This document shows, in pieces, positions 55,808-64,000 of a DNA stretch of 64,000 nucleotides. This DNA is from Hibiscus mutabilis (lineage: Eukaryota; Streptophyta; Magnoliopsida; Malvales; Malvaceae). The stretch's first letter is position 1; every line of letters starts with the position of its first letter. A program made the translations under genes and the position numbers. The notes below the pieces were generated by a model. That model did not search any database. It was not told the origin of the DNA and was given only the letters and a program-made list of their open reading frames with translations. The stretch is from positions 56,901,741 to 56,965,740 of the forward strand of contig CM033714.1 in NCBI GenBank assembly GCA_019671005.1. Direction: 5' to 3'.

Positions 55808-57557
55808 TTCAAAATGAAAACTCGCAAAGGGCATTTTGAAACGAAAGGAGGACTTAAGTTGAAAACCTACAAGGGTAGCTTAGGTAGTTAATAACCAGGG
55901 AAATTCTCTCGAGAACATAACACATATGAGTTATATACTTTCTCGCATTGTCACCATTATCGAAGCCTGCTCAGGATGGGTAACATTCAGGACATCCTAA
56001 GGTGTTTCGACATGAGGAGTTTTGGTCATTGATATTTGAACGCTTTTAATCTCTTTTCTGTTTGTCACAATATTGATAAAGTTTTGTTTCTCAGCATTCC
56101 TTTCTTTGCTTAGACCATCTTTCTTTTTCGTATAAGCATCTTGCATTGAAATGAGAATTAATAAATTTGACATCACTTAAAACATACAAAAGATTTTTGG
56201 GCATTACTTTGAAATTTATTTAAAAGGGTATTGGAACAATGAGGTATTTCATGGTTAAGTTCGGAGTTTAGGGCATAAAGAGTAGTAAACACATGAAGAG
56301 GTTTAAGGTGGAAATAGGTTATGCTGCAAAGATTTCTATATAAGCAATTCAAAGACCTTTCCAGAGACAAGAATCAGAGAACCCTCAAGAGATGTTTTGA
56401 CATTACCCTAAGGCAGCATGTTGCAAAACAGAGATGCTTGCACAAGGTAGTTTGTTTTCTACAACAATAAGAACAATTTTACAGACATTGGAGGAAATAG
56501 CTAAGGATATGAGGTACTTTCATTCAAGGCCACTCAAGAAGACCTATCATTGAATATTGATGACAACATAATCTCTCTTCCATGATAATAAGATCAATTT
56601 TACAGACATTGAGAGAACATCAGCATTCTAGGAAGCTTGTCACTAAATATTGATGTATCAACTACAAGGATAGCTTGACAAAGACTAAAAGAGTGTTGAA
56701 GAATATGAGGACAAAGTTAGTCCTTCCAAACAGGAGTATAAGATAACTAGATTGAGCGAGCAAATGTGCAAATGATCATATGTTCTCTATGAAGCAAAAA
56801 AGTACTAAAATGGTGAAGCAAAAATGATGGAGATGACTATCTATAATTATTTTGTCAACCATTGCAATATTCAGATGATTTCCCATGCATTAATGTTGGC
56901 AAGCCAAAGCATCCCACATATATCCCCACGGAGTTTCGTTCTTTGGTATCTTAGCAACGCTATGCGAAAGCTTCAAACACTTTGCAAAGAGTTTCCCTGG
57001 TTGAAAATCAAGGCAGAAGTCACAGGAAAAAAATGAATGTATTGTATAATCTTTTACATATCTGTAGCTATGGCGTTAAACCCATAGTACAACATGGTGG
57101 TACTTCGGTGAACTCCAATTTCACCCAAATTAAAAGACAGGTCCTACAATTCATGAAGTTAAGAGTAGGCAATGGTGAAGATTTCTTTCCAAGGAATGGT
57201 CGATGGAATTTTAACAACAAGAAAATGGTGAAGCCAACTAGTGTTGAAAGATGGGCTAGTGCAAATTTACTTGCTCATTGTGATCCTAATAACATGGTGC
57301 AAAGCCTTTCAGTGTAGAGAAATGAAAGGAAGTCATACTGCTTCTTCTGATGGGATGGGCCAGAATAGACACTTACCATATGTTGCTAGAGTTTAGAAAA
57401 TGTTTGAGATGATATGGTTCAAGAAAACTAATTCTGATAAAAGGATTATAAAAAGCAAAAGAGACATGTATTCATGTTTTAGACATCCTTAGGGGCATGA
57501 TCATCATAACTGCATCATATGTCAGATTTTTACAGGTGTGAAAGCTTTTCCTGCAAA
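55808..57557 (+). other. Long 3' internal region of element D
   Basis: 1.75 kb without recognised coding. Frames at 56824-57036 and 56982-57317 have no family match and look accidental. A repeated phrase with ACAATAAGA/TAAGATCAATTTTACAGACATTG occurs at about 56465-56490 and 56588-56612. Confidence 0.5.
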
Positions 57558-57832
57558 GGAACCCGCCCGTTCGGGCATCATGAGAATGGAATCTGCTTAT
57601 CTATTCGAGCATAAGGAGAATATAACCTCCTTATCCATCCAAGCATAAGAAGGATGGAACCTTTTTCAATCTGCTTATCTATTCGAGCATGAGGAGAATA
57701 GAACCTGCCTATCCGTTCGGGCATTTGGGGAATGGAACCCGCTTATCTATTCGAGCATGAGGAGAATAGAACATGCCTATCTGTTTGGGCATTTTGGGAA
57801 TAGAACCCGCCTGTCTCTTCAGGCATCGACGG
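57558..57832 (+). repeat. 34-bp minisatellite before the 3' LTR of element D
   Basis: About eight units of GAACCYGCYTATCYRTTCGR followed by GCAT and a G-rich end, mostly 34 bp long; one unit carries a 10-bp insertion (57660-57705). Units differ by several bases, so it is old. Confidence 0.9.
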
Positions 57833-57911
57833 TCTGGTAATTGGTGAAAATCAATGTCCTTTTGTTCTTTGTTCTATTCTTGTTTCACCGGAATAACCAA
57901 AGACGGTCAGC

Positions 57912-60171
57912 TGTTGTCACTGAATTTTCACCTAACTTTTTGTTTTTATACTTTCATTTTATTTATTGTATTATAACTATGTCATTTTTGGTTTAGTAGT
58001 ATTGTAGTGGTATTATATATTTTTGTTAATATAATTAGTAGAGTATAGTTAGTATAATTGTTAATGTAAATGGTTAGTATAAAACCCAAAATATAAAATT
58101 ACACAACCCATTTATATTTATAAATGTCCATTAAAAATATATACAAAAAGTCCAATATACAAGGGCCTGCTCGGCCCGTCTATAAGCTAAACCATAAATG
58201 CCCTTTCTTTGTTTGTGCGCAGCCAATAGGGGACCGTTGGATCAGGATTTGATCCAACATTGTGGATCACACCAGCTGGGGATTATATAACGCTGCATGC
58301 TTCATAACCGTTAGATCAAATTATGATCTGACGGCCCAGACCGCTCTAGAGCAAGACACGCGGATCACCACTCGCGTGTGACAGCCACGAGCGCGACGTT
58401 TCAACTTCGACCGTTCGTCCCATCTTCTCCGGCGAGCACCCGAGCTATTTTCGTCACCATTTACCCCCTTGTCGGCATCTCCCTCAACAATTGAAGCCAC
58501 CAGAAATATGCAAAAAAAAGCAAACGAGGGTTAAATTCTAAGATAGGAACAGATATCCCTAATTCGAAGCCCTTGCTGGTAAATGAGGTCAAAATAGAAG
58601 CAAAGATGGAATAATCGATCCCTAAAATGGTGCCATGGCAATGATCAAGCATAATCCGAATCAAGGAGGACACATTTCAGGGGAAGAAATCGGGGATTTG
58701 TGCTTGGAATTCAAGCAATTCTATACCTATAAATAGCATTGTAAAATTCATGTAGAACACACACTAGATACACAAGAATCATACGAAACATACACAATTC
58801 ATACACAAGTAGAATTCGGGTTCCAAAAAGTTGTAAGAAGGCAAGCATTTGTAATCTAGAGTTTCAAGGAATAAAGCAAGCAGATTTCCGGTAATCTCTT
58901 CTTCTAGTGTTATTATTTTGAATTTAAATAAAGAAAAGGGTAGCTTTTTACCTTCGATTTGAATAGCTCCACCGTAAATTTGATTTTGATATAGCCCCGG
59001 CAAGAAAAAATACGATTTTGGGGTCGCCAAAATCTGGGAAATTGGGGTTTTCTAGAAAATTTTGCCCCCGACAACGGCGGCCGGCACGACAGATGTTCAT
59101 CGTGTTCTTCATGAAATGAAGAACACGAAGAACATTTCAGAGGATTTTGAAGGAGTCAAATTTGATCCATTTTTTTGGGGGGAGTATAAAATGAATTTTG
59201 TTTCTAATAAAAGCTATATATACCAACCCATTTGACCGACCCATACCCAGCTATAACATGCGCCCTACTTTCATGGGTCTTGTACCGCGACCCTCTTGTT
59301 TCCAATCCTTTCAATTTCGTCCTTTTTCTTCTCAATTTGGCACCAGCTTTACAATTGTTTTCGAATTAGCCTTAATATTTCATTTTTATTTCAATTTGGT
59401 CCTAAATTGAAATTCTTTGGTTTAAAGAAATAAGTTATCCCTTTCTTTATTTTGAGTTATTTTTTTGGTTATTTTATTTAAGCAATTTATTTTTTAATGT
59501 TGTCTCTGTATATAAATGTGTATGCTTGAAACCTTATGATTAGGGTCTTTGAAAACATAGAATAGAAACTTGTATGATGAAAAATGTTCTTCATGTTTTG
59601 AAATAAAATACACTTTAAATATCATAACCTTAATAATTGAAACAAATTTAGACTTCTCTTTAGGGATTAATTAAAATAGGCTTTAATTTTAAAAGATGAT
59701 AACACACTTAATATTTTCTTTGGTTTGTTTTAAAAAGTGAAAACTTAATTAATGCGGTGCCTTATCAAACGGGAATGACGAGTTAGCGTTAGGAGTGTTG
59801 GCGGTGATTAGAGTTCATTTCCTGGGTGATAAGGCCGTTAAAATAGATTTATTTTCATTAAACGGGCGAATAAAATGAAACTCTTGTGAACTTGCAAATT
59901 CCAGTTTTCAAAATACTTTTTGAAATTAATTAGGTACCAATTTTTTGGTGTTGTGGGGGTGTTAACCCTTCCCCACATGTAACCGACCCCTGAACCTATT
60001 TTCTTTTTTTTCATAGACCAAAATTGTTGTTTAAATAAATAAAACATTTTATTAAAACAACCCTTGTTTTAAAAGTGACCCAATCACACTTTTTCAAAAA
60101 ACGATTGGTGGCAACTCCGTGTTTTCTTAAGTTTTCCAAAACGTCAAAACCACCTAAAAAGGGTTGCGACA
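57912..60171 (+). mobile_element. 3' LTR of element D
   Basis: 2260 bp from TGTTGTCAC to GGGTTGCGACA. TATA box TATAAATAG at 58728-58736. Compared with the 5' copy it keeps the last about 400 bp, including GGTACCAATTTTTTGGTGTTG (about 59933-59955) and GTGGCAACTCCG (60108-60119). The last bases resemble the LTR end of C (CGCTACA). The preceding sequence is not clearly purine-rich, so the PPT is weak. Confidence 0.85.
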
Positions 60172-60173
60172 CA

Positions 60174-60294
60174 AGCAAAGATCCTATCATTGATCTATAA
60201 AGCATGAAATCTAGCACACAAGCAAACACTAAACAAGATATCTGGTCTACTTGCGGTAAGATATAGCAAAGATCCTATCATTGATCTATAAAGC
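60174..60294. repeat. 30-bp direct repeat at the D/E junction
   Basis: 60174-60203 and 60265-60294 are the same 30 bases (AGCAAAGATCCTATCATTGA...). The second copy is in its proper place in the copia pol frame; the first is filler at the end of D. No target duplication of D exists (TGTAG on the left, CAAGC on the right). Confidence 0.9.
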
Positions 60295-61300
60295 TTTAAA
60301 TCAACACACTTACATCCTTCATCTTTGTCAAGCTTTGTAAAAGAGCTCATTGGTGTGCCTTAAGGTTTCATATTCTCCAAGCCAAACTTCTTGAGCATAT
60401 CCTTGATGTACTTAGCTTGATTGATGAAGATGTCATATTTCCTTTGCTTGATTTGGAGCCTCAAGAAGAATGAGAGTTCCCCCATATGCTCATTTCAAAT
60501 TCACCTTGCATTAACTTAGCAAAATCTTGGCAAAGCAATTCATTAGTAGAACCAAAAATAATATCATCAACATAAATTTGCACTACTAAGATGTCTTTGC
60601 CTTTTCTTTTAATAAAGAGTGTAGTTTTCACATTTCTTTTTTCAAAACCTTTTTTAATTAAAAATTTTGATAATCTTTCATACCAAGCTCTAGGAGCTTG
60701 TTTCAAACCATATAAAGCTTTTGAAAGTTTGAAAACATGGTTTGGATATTTTGGATCTTCAAAACCGGGTGGTTGTTCTACATACATTTCTTTATTGATA
60801 AAACCATTTAAAAATGCACTTTTCACATCTATTTGAAAAAAGCTTGAATTCATGATAACATGCAAATACAATAAACATCCTAATAGCTTTCATTCTAGCT
60901 ACGGGTGCATAGGTTTCATCAAAATTGATTCCTTCTTATTGAGTGTAACCTTGAGCAAGAAGTCTAGCCTTATTCCTCACTATGTTACCACCCTCATCTA
61001 GTTTGTTTCTAAAAACTCATTTAGTTCCTATGATAGATTTATTGCTAGGCCTATCAACTAATGTTCATACTTGACTTCTCTCAAATTGATTTAACTCTTC
61101 TTGCATAGCCAATATCCAATAATCATCACTTAATGCTTCTTTGATATTTTTAGGCTCTATACATGAGATAAATGCAACAAAATTACAAGTATTTCTAAGA
61201 GAAGATCTAGTGGTTACCCCTTTGGATGGATCACCCAAAATTTCACCACCTTTGACATAGTTCAACTCCCTTGGGTAGGTCAATTCCCTTGGTTAGGTCA
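60204..61300 (-). pseudogene. Reverse transcriptase of SIRE-like copia element E
   Basis: The clean frame 60461-60871 has FFQIDVKSAFLNGFINKEMY, PPGFEDPKYPNHVFKLSKAL, YGLKQAPRAWYERLSKFL and the catalytic IYVDDIIFGS. The downstream part at 60204-60460 (SMIGSLLYLTASRPDILFSV) is in other frames. Upstream, 61065-61283 is the polymerase N-terminus (SDDYWILAMQEELNQFER). Shifts near 60475, 60870 and 61060. It continues to RNase H at 44170 across the D insertion. Confidence 0.9.
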
Positions 61301-62640
61301 CCTCCTTTTCACCTCTTTGTTCTTCTTCTTTATTTCGAACTTCTTCCACCTTTGATGATTGTTCTCCACCATATTTGGCATAAAAAATTCCTACATCATC
61401 ATCATCACAAGATTCCTTCCATGGAAAGAGGTTATCATTGAAAATGACATGTATAAACTCTTCTACTACTAAAGTTCTCTTGTTAAATACTCGATAAGCA
61501 TTAGAGTTTAAGGAATAACCAAGAAAAATTGCTTCATTACTTTTAGCATCAAAGTTGCCTAAATTGTCTTTTCCACTATTTAAAACAAAACATTTGCATC
61601 TAAAATGATAAAAATAGTAATGTTAGGCTTTTTTTAAGAAGCTCATAAGGTGTTCTCTTTAAAATAGGCCTAATCATTACTCGATTGACAATATAACAAG
61701 TGGTATTTGTGGCTTCCGCCCAAAAATACTTAGTCAAATTATTTTCACAAAGCATGGTTCTAGACATTTCTTCTAAAGTATGATTTTTCCTATCAACAAC
61801 CCCATTTTGTTGAGGAATGCGAGGAGTGAAAAATTATGGCTTATACTATTTGAGTTACAAAAATACTCAAAACCTAGATTTTGAAATTCGGTTCTATGTT
61901 CACTTCTAAGGTTAGAAATAGAGTGGCCAACATCATTTTGATTTATTCTTAAAAATTTGATGAATTTTTCTAAAGCCTCATCCTTGGTACTTAAAAACAG
62001 AACCCAAGTATATCTAGAGTAGTCATCAACTAAAACAAATGCATATGATTTTCCACCCAAGCTCATAGTTCTAATAGGATAAAAGAGATCTATGTGGACC
62101 AATTGTAAAACTCTATTTGTAGAAACATAATTAATAGGTTTAAAATAAACTCTTTTGTGTTTGCCTTTTGCACAAACATCACAAATTTTGTCATATGAAA
62201 AATTTATTTTTAGAAAACCTCTTACAAGATCATTTGAAATCAATTTTTCCAAAATACTCATGCTTGCATGTCCTAGTTTTCTATGCCATAACCATAAATC
62301 ATGCTCATTACTAGCAAAAAAATATGCATGTGAAATATGAATGTCATCAAAATGCACCATGTAAATGTTTCCTATGCGATGACCAATAAGCACAATTTTG
62401 TTAGTTTCAATGTTGATAATTTTGCAACCATTTAAATCAAAAAACACATTAAAACCTTTATCACAAATTTGGCTTATGCTCAATAGATTATATTTTAGAC
62501 CGTTGACATACAAAACATTGTCAATAAGAATAGAAGAGTGATTACCAATGGAACCAATTCCTTCAGTCTGCCCTTTGGAGTTGTCGCCGAAAGTCACTAC
62601 TCCTCCACTTTTTGGTTTTAGCTCCAAGAACCGACTCTTG
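61301..62640 (-). pseudogene. GAG-pre-integrase and integrase of SIRE-like copia element E
   Basis: The 292-codon frame 61773-62651 contains the post-protease part, HRKLGHASMSILEKLIS...KICDVCAKGKHKR (integrase zinc domain) and the core start HIDLFYPIRTMSLGGKSYAF, VDDYSRYTWVLFLSTKDEA. The second catalytic Asp position reads Glu (NLRSEHRTEF). A frameshift follows SHNFSLLAF and loses the third catalytic block; remnants continue to about 61300. Confidence 0.85.
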
Positions 62641-62760
62641 TCATCGGTCATGTGTCTTGAGCATCCACTATCAAGGTACCATGAGTTTGCACATATAGCT
62701 TTGGCCTTTTAGCAATGCTCCCCCTACAAACAAAGATTAAGTCTTGATTTTTGGTACCCA
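62641..62760 (-). pseudogene. Copia protease active-site region of element E
   Basis: WYLDSGCSRHMTDDKSRF around 62664-62672 (DSG) is the copia protease motif; all three active-site residues are kept. A stop lies between this block and the preceding gag linker near 62710. Confidence 0.8.
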
Positions 62761-64000
62761 AATCATTTTGGGTCCATGAGTATTAACTCTCAAAATCTTG
62801 GTTCCCTTAGGAACCCAAGAGGCAATAACACTAATATTATTAAAAGTGACAAGTTCCTTAGAAACCCAAACACTCATAATCCTCTTACCTCTAGAGGGCC
62901 TTGGAAAGCCTCTTTGTTTGTAGCCATTAAAGTTTCTCTTCACATAGTTGGATTTTGAAGAACTTCCTTTTTCAAAACTTGGTTTCCCAACTTTGTTTAG
63001 AGAAGCTTTGAGATCACCAACTTCCCTTTGGTGATCATCATGAACTTTTGAAAGAATGTTGTTCAAATCTTGATTTTTCTTCTCAAAAACATTTTGTTTT
63101 TCTTATAAAGTGAGAACATTCGTCTCAAGTTTCGAGTTGGTTTTGTAAAGGGAATCGTTTTGGTTTTTCAAATTGAAAATTGTTTTCTTGTTTTTCAAAA
63201 TCAATTCCTTGTATTTTCAACCAACTCATCGTAAACCTCTTGCAACTCATCATAATCTTCTTGAAGCTCATCAAAAGTAAAATCAAATGTAGATGAGTTA
63301 GAGGTTACCTTAGTATCCTCTTCAAGTGCCATGAGACAAAGATTGAGTACTTCTTGCTCTTCTTCCTCGGATGATTCCTCATCACTCCAAGTAGCAACAC
63401 GAGCCTTGAGCTTATTCTTCTTCCCGAAGCTTTTCCTTTTGAGTTGGGGATAATCAGTCTTGATGTGCCCAAGCTTCTTACACTCATAGTATATGATTTG
63501 ATCCCTCTCTCCCTCCTTGTTCTTGTTCTTGAAATCCCATCTTTGATGGAACTTTCTTCCCTAGTTGGATTTCATGAATTGAGTGAATCTTTTGGCAAGC
63601 ATTGTCAATTCTTCTTCTTCATCTTCACTCGAACCACTCTCCCATTGCGAAGCTTTAAGAGTAATTCCCAATTTCTTCTTTTCCAGCTCTTTCTTTTCTA
63701 CCTTATTCTCTTATATTTTCTTCTCATCTTCTCTTTATTTCTTCATAATTTCATGGGTTAAGAGAGACCCCATGAGAGCGTCGAGCTTCAAGGTCTTAAG
63801 GTCCTTGGCCTCAATGATGGCGATTTTCTTTCCATCCCATGACTCAAAAAAGGGGTAGATGAGCTTTCGGACAAGCTTGTCCTCTGTAATGACTTCTCTG
63901 AAACCTTTGAGATTGTTGACAATGACGGAGAAACAATTGAACATATTGGTGATGCTCTCATCCGACTCCATCTTGAAATTTTTGTAGCTCAAGTTGAGGA
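62761..64000 (-). pseudogene. gag of SIRE-like copia element E, continues beyond the window
   Basis: The capsid part is at the right edge (63735-63992): MESDESITNMFNCFSVIVNN, VRKLIYPFFESWDGKKIAII, EAKDLKTLKLDALMGSLLTH. The zinc knuckle (about 63457-63500) reads YYECKKLGHIKTDYP: the first and last Cys of CX2CX4HX4C are Tyr, each explained by one G-to-A change. Acidic and coiled-coil text follows (63060-63400). The gag start and 5' LTR lie outside. Confidence 0.85.

Larger units (their letters stand above)
44171..60171 (+). mobile_element. Tat/Ogre-like Ty3/gypsy element D inserted in copia element E
   Basis: Two similar LTR copies (44171-45990 and 57912-60171, both starting TGTTGTCACTGAATTTTC) flank ORF1, gag, protease, RT, RNase H and integrase on plus. 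The 5' LTR end and PBS are lost. The right end abuts a 30-bp copied filler instead of a target duplication. Same lineage as element C by ORF1, gag and leader text, with many stops and shifts. Confidence 0.9.

Noticed and set aside
63444..63858. Ser/Phe/Leu-rich plus-strand frames at the right edge
   Set aside because: Antisense of the acidic gag region of the copia element.

Overview
This is plant nuclear DNA, almost certainly from a dicot. The signs are one intron-rich host gene with GT-AG introns and plant-type LTR retrotransposons packed around it: Tekay/Del-, Athila- and Tat/Ogre-like Ty3/gypsy elements and a SIRE-like Ty1/copia element. The element mix resembles a Malvaceae genome such as cotton, but that is an impression from memory and cannot be proved here.

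Layout. 1-3520: 5' part of an antisense Tekay/Del-type gypsy element (RNase H and RT at the left edge, then protease, gag, initiator-Met PBS and an LTR remnant with a 228-bp tandem duplication). 3530-5540: a possible copia LTR remnant and the dead 3' end of a LINE. 5798-7265: small inverted-repeat DNA elements. 9191-15617 (minus): the only recognisable host gene, a kinesin-5 (BimC/Eg5 type) spindle motor in 23 exons. All 22 introns are GT-AG, but the switch-I Arg is Trp and a one-base frameshift lies in exon 15. A solo LTR sits 5 bp inside intron 21. 16130-43000 (minus): a Tat/Ogre-like gypsy element with extra ORF1, gag, protease and a truncated RT. Its protease is split by a 16-kb insertion (18038-34103) with 5-bp ACTAT target duplications. 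That insertion is two Athila-like elements joined tail to tail: A (plus, gag-pol, decayed) and B (minus, a deletion derivative). 43000-44170 and 60174-64000 (minus): a SIRE-like copia element split by a second Tat/Ogre-like element (D, plus, 44171-60171).

How the parts fit. Nesting gives relative ages: the Athila pair entered the first Tat element, and D entered the copia element. Every autonomous element carries stops, frameshifts or lost catalytic residues, so transposition from these copies is unlikely. The kinesin gene is intact in splicing but not in reading frame.

Most notable signal. The Athila composite has one target duplication around two inverted elements. Its inner junction carries the 9-nt LTR-PBS spacer. 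Its four LTRs fall into two types arranged T1-A-T2 / T1-B-T2, which no simple insertion produces. It reads best as a cDNA dimer joined at its U5 ends, integrated through two U3 ends and later inverted by recombination. No new gene system (defence, biosynthetic cluster, CRISPR) was seen.
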